Source: Gnetum montanum
Lineage: Eukaryota; Streptophyta; Gnetopsida; Gnetales; Gnetaceae
Assembly: GCA_015680685.1 (NCBI GenBank)
Contig: MNCI01029492.1
Coordinates: 629,638-693,637, forward strand
Length of the DNA stretch: 64,000 nucleotides
Reading direction: 5' to 3'
The notes under the pieces were generated by a model. The model saw only the letters and a list, made by a program, of their open reading frames with translations. It was not told where the DNA came from and made no database searches. This document shows positions 11,450 through 23,049 of the stretch, one piece after another (within the stretch, counting starts at the first letter, position 1; every line of letters begins with the position of its first letter). The position numbers and the translations under genes are program-made.

Positions 11450-12470
11450 ATTGTTGATGAGGTGTTGAATGCTAGGCATAGTATGGATTTAGATACGAGT
11501 GGTTCACTGAATTAGCAAATTCATTGTCCTCATGGTTAGCAAGCTTGAATGCTCCATTATCATAAACCTTGATTACCAAGAAAGGCCTTTCCTAGTTGGC
11601 TGAGAATTTTTTTGTAGGATCATGAACAGCCTTGAGGACTAAGTCCCCTTTCTTGATCAGGCATTGATGCTAATTGTGATGGTGCTTCTGCTATTGCATT
11701 GGTTGGTACCATTCAATATGATCAAGTGTTTGCATGTGCTCTTCCTCTATCAAGTTGAGGTCCATGGTCCTCAAGTTGTCGTTTTGTGCCTCGTTAATGA
11801 AACTTGAGAGAATTACACAAAGTGATGGGACTTGTAATTCAAGGGAAAAAATAACTTTAGACCCATAAACCAAGCTATATGGTGACTTACCTGTTACTGT
11901 TTTTCATGTTGTGTGTTAGGCCTAGAGTGCAAAGATCAATTGTTCATGCCATTGCCATTTACTATTGTTGAGCATCTTCTTTAGAAGATTGAAAATGGCC
12001 TTGTTTATGGCCTTTGCTTGGCCATTCGCCTGTGAGTAGTAGGATGAAAAAAAGGAATGTTTGATTCCAAAGCATTCGCAAAAGGCTTTGGCCTTAACAA
12101 TGCTAAACTATGACCTGTTGTTTATGACTATGATCATGGGTAAACCAAAATGGATCACTATGTTATCAAGTATGAATTTTCAGACCTGCTATGATGTCAT
12201 CTTCCTAAGGGGAATAGCCTTAACCCACTTTGTAAAATACTTGGTTGCAGTTATAATGAAGCTATGTTCTACAAAGGACTTAGGCATTATAGATCCTATG
12301 ATGATCAACCCCAAATGTTGGAATGACCACATGATCTGCATTGTGTGTAGTTCAATGGGTGGCACATGCATTAAGTTGTCATGTCGTTGACATGGGTTGC
12401 ATGTCTTGACCTTGGAGACATAATTGTGCTCCATGTAAGGCCAATAGTAGCCTAAGCTTATGTTTTTCAT
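11450..12470 (-). pseudogene. Integrase of element 1
   Basis: From 12470 down, the zinc-binding end (GYYWPYME, then CNPCQRH) is followed by the catalytic core. The first catalytic Asp is lost (the WGxDIIG motif reads LGLIIIG near 12300). The second reads VINNRS instead of VxDNGP (near 12130), and the third reads NGQAKA where the family has NGQxE (near 12020). The reading then passes stops near 11920 and continues into the C-terminal segment (11873 down, with SLVYGSKVIF). Frame changes and TAG/TGA stops occur throughout. Integrase would insert the DNA copy into the genome; this one cannot. Confidence 0.85.
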
Positions 12471-12479
12471 TGCAATTAC

Positions 12480-13400
12480 CCTAGGTGCTATGTGGCCCCT
12501 ACATAGTCTCTCATGGACTTGTTTAACAATCGTCTATGCTTCGCTATTGCTAATGCATGTTAATAGTATGCCATTGTAGGATTGGTGGCATAAAGTGCTA
12601 TCACCCAAAATGATGTACTATCACAATTGCTTTCACATTATATTCTTTTGGGTAGTTGCTAGATGCTATGGAGGTTCATCCTATAGAAGGTACGTCGTAA
12701 TGTCATCGTATCACTCTACTATGTGGGTTGTGCTTACTAATTGCTATAGATGCAATGTTAGTTGTTTGCATGATAGGCACAGTGAAATTTGCCACTATAG
12801 TGGGCAACACGTGAAACATATCAAGTGCAATGCTTAAGGCTAACATTACTAATACATCGGCTATGGTGTTTTCATTGTAAGGGATATGCTAAACATCAAC
12901 AGTTGCAAATTGTTTAAGTGGTTTGCCAGGTCATAGTAAGGTTGCAAGTGTTGGGCTTTACAAGCATAAACCTATGTGACTTGGTTGACCATTAGTTGTG
13001 AGTCACCTCAGATCACTAGGTTTTGTATTCCTAGGTTGTGAGCTACTAGAGTGTCTCGAAGGAGACCTTCATACGTCGCCATGTTGTTAGTGCATGAAAA
13101 GGAAAAATAGTACATGAAGGGTTAGATCTCCATGAAGGGGAACGTGATTACAGCAATGGTGCTACCCCCTTTAGAAGTTGAAGCACCATCAAAGTGTAAA
13201 ATTGCCTCGAAGTTGTTAGGCACTTGACTTATTCTAGTGACATGCTCATCTAAATATTCCAGATCTATCGTTGCTTGATCATTTATTGGGAAAGCAGTAA
13301 GCTGTGTGGCTATTACTTGACCTTTGCTTGATGCTTGCGTAATGTAATGTAGGTCAAACTCTATGGTTATAACTTTCTAATGTGCTATGTGATTGCTCTT
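12480..13400 (-). pseudogene. RNase H end and RNase H-integrase connector of element 1, heavily decayed
   Basis: Between the recognisable RNase H start and the integrase zinc finger, the minus strand keeps only fragments of coding frame. Element 2 lacks this stretch (see the junction near 27015), so there is no second copy to compare. Confidence 0.5.
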
Positions 13401-13720
13401 GTAAATATTCATTGTAATTGCTCAAAGTACATTGCTCTTGTAGATGATGTTAACTTGGTTGCGGAAAAGATAATGCCTCCACTTCTTAAGTGCAAAGACT
13501 AAGTTAAGGTAATTCTTTTCCACATCATTATACTTTGTTTCATAGGTAACCAATGCATGGATTAGGTAGTATACTAGGACCTTTGTACCATTTTCTTGCT
13601 TTTGACAAAGAAGAGAAGTGATGGATGCATCGGAGGTAGCAAGGTAGATGTAGAAAAGTTTATCTCCTTGTGGAGGGTAGACCATTGGAAGTTGAGCCAA
13701 CTCCTATTTAAGGTTGTCAA
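13401..13720 (-). pseudogene. RNase H domain start of element 1
   Basis: The open frame 13700-13422 shows the typical plant Ty3/gypsy start of RNase H after RT. It reads PPQGDKLFYIYLATSDASI, then VYYLIHALVTYETKYNDVEK and a KKWRHYLF segment. The matching region of element 2 is about 27060-27400. The frame ends early in decayed sequence. Confidence 0.8.
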
Positions 13721-14930
13721 ATGCCTCTTGGCATTGAGCTATCTACTCAAAGTGGACTCTTTTTTGAGTAAATGTTGCATGAGTTGCAACTTATCAATCA
13801 ATCATGTGATAAACTGACATATGAATTGCAATCTACCTTGTAATCCTTGTAGCTCCTTAAGGTTAGTTGGTGGTGCTAAGTTGATAATGACCTTAACCTT
13901 ATCAAAATCTACATGTATGCCTACTTTAGATACTATGAAACCTAGCATGAGGCTTGTCTTAATGCCAAAGATACATTTCTTAGGATTTAACCTAAGTTCA
14001 TACTTCAGGAAATGTTTGAGTACAAGGTCCAAATCATCTGTGTGGTTGTGCATTGCTTTGAACCTAATTGCTATATCATCAATGTAATCATTGACAAAAC
14101 CTAATAGGTAATCACTAAAAATGTATGTCATGACATGTTGATAAGTTGCTCCTGCATTCTTAATCCCAAAGGACATCATTGTGTAGCAAAATGTACCCCA
14201 AGAGGTCATGAAGGTAGTACTGAGCTAGTGCTTTAGGTTGATCTAAATCTAGTTGTACCTCAAGAACCTATTCATAAAGGAAAACAAGGCATGACTAGTT
14301 GTGGTATCGACCAATTGGTCAATACTAGGCTCCCAAAAGTCTATGTAGATGTGTATACTTTCATTTTTCTTGGGTACAACCACGATGTTGGAAACCTAGT
14401 TTGCATAATCAACTACCTGAATGAAACTAGCTTTGTAGAGCTTGGTGATTTCATTGCAGACTACCAACACCACCTTAGGCCTAACCATGTGAGCTTTCTG
14501 CTTAACTGGATTTATGTTGGGATTGAGGATTATGTTGTGTTGTACTACATGAGTATCTAGGCTTCGCATGTCTTCGTAAGACCATTCAAATGCCTTGATG
14601 CTTTCATTGAGCACTTTTGCGATGTTTTGGGCATGTTGAGGCTCTAGCAAGGAATTGAGTTTCAATGTTTTTTCCTTGCCACTCAGTGTTGCTACAAGGA
14701 TTTCAATGAGGGGATCCTCAGTGATGTCACCTATCTCTAGATATAGAGCCTTAACTAGATGGTTTGTCCAATCTAGTGATGCCTCTATGGATGTTATATA
14801 TCCATCGTAGGCTATGGGCTCGAGCTCAAGCTCTAGGCATTGTGGATCGATGCATCATGTAAGATCACCATGGGGCTCGACGAGGACCAGAGGTGAGTGA
14901 AGATGCTTGTACATAGTCATGTTGAAAATC
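13721..14930 (-). pseudogene. Reverse transcriptase of element 1
   Basis: Read downward from the intron acceptor at 14931. An N-terminal part (ATG near 14921) leads to FEWSYEDMRSLD and NPVKQKAHMVRP (14600-14490). The palm follows, with FCYTMMSFGIKNAGATYQ (14190), the catalytic YIDDIA (14080; family YVDD or YIDD), LRLNPKKC and the thumb/connection LKELQGLQGRLQF (13840). The two catalytic aspartates of the YIDD box are present, but frameshifts near 14210-14390 and 13800 break the domain. RT would copy element RNA into DNA in the virus-like particle. Confidence 0.88.
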
Positions 14931-14999
14931 CTATAAAAATACTACAAAAACAACTAGAAAAACATCAACTTGCACTTGTCTTAGTGAGATCAATATTCA

Positions 15000-16660
15000 T
15001 AAAGTGAAGAAAAGTAATGTAATAAAATTTTTGCCTAAGTATGCAAATGTGATTTTAAAAGGCAAGGGATGTGTGGGCTCATTTTAGGCCTCAACAGGCC
15101 ATTAGGTGCCAGTTTAAGGTCTTAGTAGACCATGGAGGTGCTAATTTAAGGTCTTAGCTAACCATGATGTGCTAGATGAGCCAAGCTTGATGCACTAGAA
15201 AAGCAAAATTGACCTGGGTGCTTATTGGGCAATCAGAAAAGTTTTAAATTTTTCTAAGTCTGAGGTGGCCAGAAAAATCAAAAATTTTCTAGTCTAGTGA
15301 CTATGCTCTACACTATTGAGTGTAGTCCTAAGGTAGGTGAAAAATTAAGTGGTCCTAGGGGGTATAAAAGAGCATTTTCACCTTAGGTAAATTTTTCATT
15401 ATCAAAGTTGAAAATGCAAACTTTTCATACCATAGTTGCCAAAATGTTAAGTCAAAGTGGACACTAGCACCTCAAGCTAACCAACATGAATGAGGGAGAG
15501 TGAGCACTTACATGTCTACTGTGGGCACATGTGAAGGTGCAGAGGGCACCATCATTTGCTAGGTACCTTGACTACGCTCTCCCCTTTTTCAATTTTCTTA
15601 TCTTTATTGTGCTTTGTGCACTTGGGCATTTTGAGGAAAGATGTTGGTAGAGCCTTGCTATGGTAAGGACCATTGCTGCTATGGCCATTGTGGCCAACAT
15701 GGCCATGAGGGTGTGCATGTAAGGCAAGGGTTTTTTTTTTTTTTGCTTCATAAGGATTTGATGGCAATGGGCGCAAGTGCAAGGGTTTGACGTGATTTTT
15801 GAAGGATGAGGATTTTGGCAATGGCGACCAAGGATGGTTGGTTACGTGTGTAGGGTTCACTATGAAATTGTTTTGTTTTTTGTGTGTAGGGCAAAGGATT
15901 TAGATCTTGGTGGTGGTTGCCAAGAGCCGCCACCCATAGGGTTGAGGGCAAGTCTTGTAAAAGAAACATTTTCTGTTTTAAGAGAATGTGTGGAAGGGGT
16001 TTGGTGGTAACCTTAGGGCTAGCACCTATAGGACTGAGATGTGACAAGTTCTTATGATTTTTCTTGCTCCTTTTTTTATTTTTAATTTCTATGCATGGGG
16101 TAGGGATGGGGTGTCGATAGTAGCCATGAGCGACCACCTCGAGGTAAGGGCATAGTAGAGGACTACCATTTTTTCTTTTATATATGTTTTGAAAGCATGG
16201 CAGGGATAAGGGTTTGGTGGCTACCATAGGGCTATCACCCATGAAGCAAGGCACATGACATAGGGTTTATTCTTTGATTCTTTTTTTTCTATTTTTTGAA
16301 TTTATCGTGGTTAGGTGATCGCCAAGGCCAAGGGGAGGCATGGTGCTAGGGGTGCATTTTTTTTCACTTTATTATTTTTTGACTGGGCAAGACTAGCAAT
16401 GTGGTGCATTATGACACTATTGGCATGGCTGCAAGGGACGTGACTATGGCTAGCACTTAGTGCATGTGGTGTAGTGAGAGTGGCCAATACAGTAGTATAC
16501 AACACCTCGCTAGGGCATTGAGTGGTGAGATGAGAGCGTTGGGGCAGTGACGAAACCTCAGTTTACTGGCCATAGCCAAAACTATTCTCCCATCTCAGAG
16601 GTGCAGTTGATGCCAAGTTTTCATCAAAATTTCCCCTTCTCAATAGTTAGTTTAGTTTTT
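15000..16660. other. RT-proximal intron segment: degenerate GC-richer repeats
   Basis: Homologous to about 28620-30215 in element 2. Phrases such as gggtttggtggctaccatagggctatcaccc recur at 15900, 16000 and 16210, alternating with T-rich runs, so it looks like a decayed tandem repeat with a unit of about 100-250 bp. Minus-strand open frames (15552-15860, 15748-16254) have biased His/Pro/Lys composition and no motif. I see no gene in it. Intron-type repeats (gccagtttaaggtcttagtagacc) are at about 15105-15180. Confidence 0.5.
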
Positions 16661-16664
16661 TTCA

Positions 16665-16865
16665 ATTGTGCTCTCTAGGGAGTGTAGTTGGCAGTTATAA
16701 TTTTTTGACATTTGGGATTATGCTCTACAATTGTTCAGAGTGTAGCCAGGGATCCTAGAGTTAGGAAAAATCACATGTTTTCTAGACTACACTCCCCAGA
16801 GAGGTAATTCAAAGTTAGAATTTTTTGTAGGTTTCCAGACTACATTGCCTAGAGTTAGAAAAAAA
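16665..16865. promoter_or_regulatory. Palindrome array upstream of the antisense gene (element 1)
   Basis: Imperfect inverted repeats such as gattatgctctacaattgttcagagtgtag and gactacactccccagagagg alternate with gttagaaaattttt linkers. They match the style of the LTR U3 array. The homologous array at 30215-30490 in element 2 is clearer. Position suggests promoter or enhancer sequence for the plus-strand gene, which is inference only. Confidence 0.45.
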
Positions 16866-16899
16866 ATTTATGCAAAGTGCTAACTTGCAAAATGTAAAA

Positions 16900-19800
16900 T
16901 GCTAATGCCATATTACCAAAACATGCAATCTGTAACGCTAAATATGTAAACATATGAAACAAAGTGCTAATGTGAAACATGTTGTACCCCAGTGAGTACT
17001 AAGCACATCAAATATATATATTAATGTCTTATACCCGCAAGGCTTGAGTAGGCCCTAAGATACTTTTACTAACTTATGTTATGTCATGTTAATTTTTGCT
17101 AAGTTTATTTTAACTTATTGTTTCATCCAGTGCATACTAATGCTTTATTTATGGCTTTTGTGGTTGCAGGGTGTTGCTAAAATCCACCCTAGTCATTGTG
17201 GAGATCATCAGCATTCTTTGTTGTATGAGTGAGTTGGTGCCTAACACACCTACATTAGATATGCAAGTGGGTTATCAGGTAGTGTGGTTTCGACCAAAGG
17301 CAAGAAAATTTTTTGGCATTCTTGCTGCAACACTTCAGTATGAGGATGTGATCACATTTAGAAGTAGAGGCTACGAGTCCCATCATTGAGACATTACTGC
17401 CTAGGGCCAACTAGGACATATTGAGATTTATGTTCAATGAGCCCACTATCAGTGATGACAGAGTAGGTGGTTCGAGGTGAGGCCCTAGGGGCACTCGTCC
17501 CCTATCCAGGATTTGGCAAATGTTGGAATTATCTTGCTACAATAAGAGCAACACCCTCTTTGTTGCTTTTTTTGGGCTTACTTTGTTCTAGAATCCACAT
17601 GGAATGGTGTACTATGCTAGAGGGTGAGTGCTCTTATGGTTTTGTGTTGTATTCTATGCTATTGACTCATGCTAAGTTTGCTAACTACTAACTACTCATT
17701 CTTAATGCTAGATTTAGAGTTGACACTTTGGGTCTCCATGGTGAGGACGAGGCTCTTTCCTTAACTTGAACCACCCTAAAGGTGTTCTCATCTAGTTCAA
17801 ACATTTGGGAGGTTGTCCTTGGGTAGTTAGGGGTTGACCTAAGGGATTACCCTAACTGGTACCCGAAGGTATTCAAGAAATGCAAGACTTATGATTAACT
17901 TGATGAGGAGGGGGCTACTAGTGAGCTCAACCTTGAGGAGTCTCTTATGCCACCACCTCCATCCCACACACCATTTTTTCCATGTAAACGTTTATCATTT
18001 TACTCTTATGCTTGCTCACATACACTCGTTGATTTACCTTTGCATAATGCTAACATTGTTTTTGCCTTTGTTGGAGCTACAATTGCTTCAATAGAGGTGA
18101 TGGTGGTTGCCACATGCTACACTGAGGCCATCCTCATCATGAAATATGGTGATGTGGAGGATGCGCAACATTGGTTGTACCATTAGGCCTTAAAGGCGTT
18201 GACCAGTCAGCTCACATGGGTTGGGTTGATAGACCTTTTCTTAACCTTTAGCCTAAGCATTCTAATGGCCGAAATGATTACCATCATAGAATCCTTCAGC
18301 AATGATGTCTACCACTTCATCACACACATGCACAAAGTGAGGGTAGTTCTAGACCTCAACAAGGCCTTCTTCGCTAACCTCTTTGGCCTCCCCACTAATG
18401 GCATATTAGTCATTAACAAGGCCAACAAAGAAGTGGATCATAGAGGAGAGATTGAGAAGTGGTTGGGAGCCACCTAATCTTACAAAGGCATCCTGATTAA
18501 AGATGTGCATGTGCATGAGGTTTGGGAGCTTCACCCTCTATTTTGTGCTCATACCTTCCTGAAGTTACTCTCTCAAGGAAAAATTCCTTGGGGTAGAGCA
18601 AGCATTGATGATGAATGAGGTACTGTAGGAGGGCACGAGGTTCAACTGGGCATCCTATATCACCACTAGACTATATGTAGAGATCACCAAGCTACATTAC
18701 AACCTTAAGGTGATGTCTCACATGCATTTTGCATTCTTTGCAGCATATCTATGAAGGTTCATGGAGCTCTTGGTGGTTCAAGATAACATGCAATGGGTAG
18801 TGTAGATCTGTGAGTAACTTTCTGAGCCTTGGGTTAAGCACATGTTCATAACCATTCACTTGTAGGACCCCCCAAAAGGGATTAATGAGTCATACTCAGT
18901 GACAACCAAAGGCCACCTGGGTAGTCACACTATTTCCATGATAGCACAGATGAGTGTTTCCCAATTGTTATTGGGGATGTGAACAAGGATAACTACTATA
19001 TTGGGGAAATGGTACGGCCATCCAAGGTAAAGATCAGGAGGCCACGCTCGGCAGAGGAGGCTGTCCTTATGGTTGGATAGGAGGGAATTAAGAGGATCCA
19101 CCTTAAGATCCCAAGCTTGCTCACAAATGTTGTAGGTTTGTACATGTGTAGATGCATTAATTTTATATTTTTAATATTTTTTTGCTATGCCATACTAATA
19201 TTAAAATGTTATGTTTGTAAATTAGGTGAGAGGGCTACTGAAGTAACAATGGTAGTAGTAGCAGAGATAGTCCCTCCTCAAGCTGAGGAGGGGGAAGTGC
19301 ATAGGAAGAAGTTGCACGAGGCTACTGAGATCTTCCAATAGTATGAGGTAGAGAGGCTATTCCACCCTAATGAGGGTGATTTTTCCAGCCTCTTTGATGG
19401 TGTGTAGCTTGGAGATATCCCTGCTCTCACACGTAAGGGCTTATTAGGTAGGTGCCTTAAATTACCATCTGGTGTTGCTCTTTCACTCTTGCATCTTTGG
19501 CTATTTAGTTATTGCTAACTGCATTGCTAGGTTGCAGCCTTAGATGTACTTGCTAATGGTCCACTATCCATGCCTACCTACTACATGAAGCCATGGGTAG
19601 AAACGCTGGACAAGTTTGCCTTCATGGAAGTCATCGTGGAGGACATGGTAGATTGCCTACAACAAGTGGATCCTGAGCTCAGTATGCATGTTGTTGTTTT
19701 GCTTTTGTTGGTTTACCAATTTTAATGCTTAGGCTATGGCTAATGTTGATTTGTTTGTTGCATGCCAATAGGTTCTAAGCTTTGTTGGGATATGAATTGG

Positions 19801-20765
19801 GTGGCTAGAGTACATGCCATCCCTAAGTACCCTCTTGAAGTGGAGTAGGTGTCTTGTCATGTGTATGAGGTAGCTAATAAGTGCATGCTTTCCTACGCAA
19901 AAGTGTTATGGGTCTACAGGTGCTCAAATGAGCACCTTTGGAAATGCGTGCATGAACTTCAGGAAAGAATGATGAGCCAAGATATAAAGATCGAGGACCT
20001 CTAGTCCTAATATGACTTATTGGAGGCTCAATCATAAGGAGACAGTACTTTGCATACTGTAGAGATCGATTATGCTAGGTACTAGTTGGTCATTTAGGGC
20101 AAGAATGAGGCCACCCACAAGATCATTGAGTAGCGGTTGTAGATGGATCTACTTACCCAAAAAAATTAGGATTGGAAGAATTTGAGTGCCAATGTATGTA
20201 AGTGGGGGCCCATGCAAAAAAACCACAAACACCACTATAAGTGTGAGCGAGATGCATATCTTCAATAGATTAAGAAAGATTTTATCGACCACTGTTGCCT
20301 TGAGATGTTTGTTGAGGCAATTAATAGGAGATGGACCTTTGAGATATTTGCTCATCACATAGTGGTTAGTGGTTTCATGGAGAGGGAGATTATTATGCCC
20401 TCAAGGGAGGTTTTGTTTGCCACATTTTATATGAGGTTGCCTACATGGACTTCCATGGACAAAGGCAAGACCCTTGCAGGAGTTAACTTTGGCCAGGAGG
20501 ACTAGACGTGGCTATCTAAGGCCGAGATTCTCTAATGTTTGGAGGAGGGCCTTGATAGTTTACCTCCAAACATGATTGATGCGGAACCCTCTCAGGTTAG
20601 TTTTTTGTGCTATTTTCAGGCTTTTTATGTTAGTTTGTATATGATAAATTTGCTTATAGGTTTGCTATTTTATTGCATTGTTAACAGGCACTAGGTGACG
20701 CTGCAGGCCCTAGAAGCACAATGGATGAAGATGAGCCTCCACCCCCACTTGGTACCACTAGTTGA
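16900..20765 (+). pseudogene. Antisense multi-exon gene within the pro/RT intron (element 1)
   Basis: An unidentified gene on the strand opposite to gag-pol; element 2 has the same gene. Splice sites, several conserved between copies: leader donor CCCCA|GTGAGT at 16992, acceptor TTGCAG at 17169, donors GTGAGT 17624 and GTAAAC 17984, a pair at about 19134/19225, donor 19448 with acceptor 19537, donor 19682 with acceptor 19771, donor 20596 with acceptor 20687. Visible parts: LLKSTLVIVEIISILCCMSE (17170), NPHGMVYYARG (17600), YPNWYPKVF (17860), a long helix-rich block (18090-18480, with MHKVRVVLDL and FFANLFGLP), a coiled-coil-like exon (19772-20595), and a C-terminal exon MDEDEPPPPLG ending at TGA 20763-20765. 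Several CAG-to-TAG-type stops make it a pseudogene. Tat-group elements are known to carry extra ORFs, some antisense, but usually near an LTR. I cannot name the family. Confidence 0.65.
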
Positions 20766-20964
20766 GCATATCCTGATGTAGCCCTGCTGTTGGGTGTTTT
20801 TGCATTTTTGGTGTATTTTTTCTATATGGTGTAGATGATCATGCTATGTACTATTATTTATATGATATGTAATGGATATTCTGCTAATGGAGTGTATAAT
20901 GTGTAAAATTTTGCATTTATATGTTATATGTTTGATGCTAATAATGCGATAAATTGATTGTAAC

Positions 20965-21215
20965 TAGATTTTTAGGCCATTTCAACCTATGTGTGTAGAT
21001 AGTGTGTGTTGGTAGTTTTAGGCCATTCCAAGCCCTAGTGATAGTTTAAGGCCATTTCGTGTCATGTGATAAAAGGAAAAAGGTTGCCAGTTTTAGGCCA
21101 TGGTAGGTCGTGTTGGTAGTTTTAGGCCATTCCGAGCCATGTGATGTAAGGGAAATTGCCAATTTTAGGCCATGGTGAGCCATATAATAGTTTAAGGGCT
21201 TTTCAAGGCATGGTA
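20965..21215. repeat. Tandem repeats of the type agttttaggccattccgagcc
   Basis: Five or so degenerate units of 40-60 bp between the end of the antisense gene and the protease donor. Homologous arrays lie at 33840-33985 (element 2) and 36478-36530 (element 3). The unit resembles that of the post-integrase intron. Confidence 0.75.
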
Positions 21216-21557
21216 TTTTTTTTGTAATTTTAAATTTTATGATTTTTTATGCATTTTAATGTTTTATAGGCTAACAATTGCTAAAGGTAAACTTAAGTAA
21301 GCGAAAATGTAAACTAAGAGAAGTTGTGCATACAAAAATAAATAAATGTGTAATGAGGCAAATAATGAAAAAATGAAAATAACCAAGCTAATTGTAAAAT
21401 GTGAGAAAAATGCAAACAAGTGAAATATTTAGAAGTAGGGGCTAGCAGGCACCTAGAGCATGTTAGACTAAGGGGATGCCTTAGTCGCATAGTTATTTCC
21501 TAAACTAGTGTGGGTTAGGGATCAAACAAGGTTTGGATGGTATGATATGGTACTTAC

Positions 21558-22195
21558 CTTGACCTTTGTCAACTATGTCAAAGGGTAATTCTACCCACAA
21601 AGTGTCCTCTAGGAGATCATTGGCTCCCTTTGGCTCCTCAAGTTGATCTGCCTTGCACATTTCACCCTCATCCTTCATAGGAGGTGTGTCATTAGGGAAC
21701 TCCACCTTTGACCCTTGTTTAGTATCAATGTTGCTAATGTTTAGAGGGGTTGCATTATCACCATAGATGATAACCTCTCCACCTTTATATAGAAGGCAGA
21801 TGTCTTAGTGGATAGGGTAAGAGATAGCCCACAACCCTATCATCGACGTGCACCCTATCATTAACTCTAAACTTGGCATCTATGTATGGGATGACATTGG
21901 TTACCACCCTATCATCGATGTGCACCCTGTGGATTCTGCACTACCCCACACGAATTATGATAAGCATTGGCATAGTAATGACTTGACCCTTCTCAAGGTC
22001 AATCTTGATCACCTCATCATGAAATGTCAAGGGCATTGAGTTTGATTCCTGCAGGGTAGGGGGAAGCATCACAACATGGATGGATTGTTCATCTACTAGG
22101 ATGTTTGTAGTGATAGGAATGAAAGTCAACATGTGAACCAATGCTTTGTAATGGGTGAAGAAAGTCATGATCAAGTCATGTAGGCTTAACACTAT
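21558..22195 (-). pseudogene. Aspartic protease of element 1, scrambled
   Basis: The minus strand shows the pre-active-site segment (DEVIKIDLEKGQV near 21990) and then VHIDDRVVTNVIP near 21915, where other copies have VHVDDG. About 60 bp later the same active-site phrase appears again (near 21855). The flap and the C-terminal ILGRPWL region seen in elements 2 and 3 are missing. The C-terminal acidic tail survives (DTPPMKDEGEMC, then ELPFDIVDKG) and runs into the splice donor. So a small internal duplication and a deletion destroyed the enzyme, which would process the Gag-Pol polyprotein. Confidence 0.75.
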
Positions 22196-23049
22196 GTTTT
22201 TCTACTTTAGAGCCTGTTTGACTTATGCCAATGCATCAAGGAAGTCCTTGCCACTATCTGCTACTTTGTTGTTGGCCTTCATCTGCTCAATGGGACCCAA
22301 GAGACTAACCTCTCATGGAGGAGATTTGGGCTTTGCTTGCCTTGTTTACTTCGAAGCCTCAATGCTTCATGGTTGGTTGCTTGTTGTGGCCTTCTCAGTT
22401 GATTGGGTCATGGGGATGAAGGACAAGGGAACTAGCTTTGGTGGGCGTAGTGCACTTTGCTCTTAGTGCTACCTAAGCATTTGATTAAAAAGATGCTCGT
22501 TGGGCCTTTCAAGTTGCCATCTTTGTTACCTATTTGTGTTACTTATAGGATGAGATCTTGGGTATGTAGAAACTGATGCATTGCCCACCACCAAACCCCA
22601 AGTAGGTGGGGAGTTTGCACATTGTAGCACCCTTATGACAAAGGGTGACTAGGCTGTTATCACTACAATGTGCTACAGGACCCTAACCATAAAGGATGCT
22701 ATAGGTGCCCAAGGTGGTGCCCTAACAACAGAAGGGGTTCTCGAATTGGTTAAGGTCATGGGGGCCCTACCATCACTAGAGGTCATACAAACCATGAATG
22801 GCTACTGCGCTAGTTCTAAGTCGTCAACACTGATAACATCGATGGTGTACCCTACACTACTTGCATTGAGAGGATCATTGTAGACCCTCATGGACTGATT
22901 TTGGATCCGAACTAGGTTGGTTGAATTAAGTACCAACTTGTCTCAATCAATCATGCATTATATATCATCCTATAAGGTCATGCAAAAATCTATATCATGC
23001 CTAGGTATTTGGTGATATTGGTAAAATTGATCCAATCTAAAATGCTTAG
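22196..23049 (-). pseudogene. Gag of element 1, C-terminal part
   Basis: Aligns with 42950-43985 of element 2. It is broken by stops and frameshifts. It ends at about 23049, where element 2's truncated LTR begins. The gag reading resumes at 48045, about 100 bp further on in gag coordinates, so a little gag was lost at this junction. Confidence 0.7.

Larger units (their letters stand above)
8279..11855 (-). repeat. 1.8-kb tandem duplication inside element 1
   Basis: Copy A (about 8279-10076) and copy B (about 10077-11855) are direct repeats starting at ggttgatgcagatttaggattgg. Each holds the 3' region, the post-integrase intron with its repeat array, and the integrase C-terminal coding segment. 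Element 2 has only one copy (about 24390-26460). By eye the copies differ by several percent. Copy B joins the rest of integrase in the right order, so copy A is the extra one on the 3' side. Confidence 0.85.
14931..21557 (-). other. Pro/RT intron of element 1
   Basis: On the minus strand the protease frame runs into a consensus donor, CAAG|GTAAGTAC (intron starts 21557). RT begins just after a pyrimidine-rich acceptor, TTTTTATAG|GATT (intron ends 14931), an interval of 6,627 nt. Ogre elements are known to have an intron at exactly this pro/RT position. Joining these sites does not keep the reading frame open in either copy, so the acceptor choice, or a separate RT start at the ATG a few nt downstream, remains open. 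The intron contains an entire gene on the other strand. Confidence 0.6.

Noticed and set aside
15748-16254. 168-residue minus-strand frame as a real protein
   Set aside because: Lies in degenerate intron repeats; element 2's homologous region has a different frame and peptide.
14921-21565. A single in-frame spliced pro-RT polyprotein
   Set aside because: Joining the best donor and acceptor leaves the frame closed in element 1, and element 2's donor is mutated; the intron is supported, the exact protein join is not.
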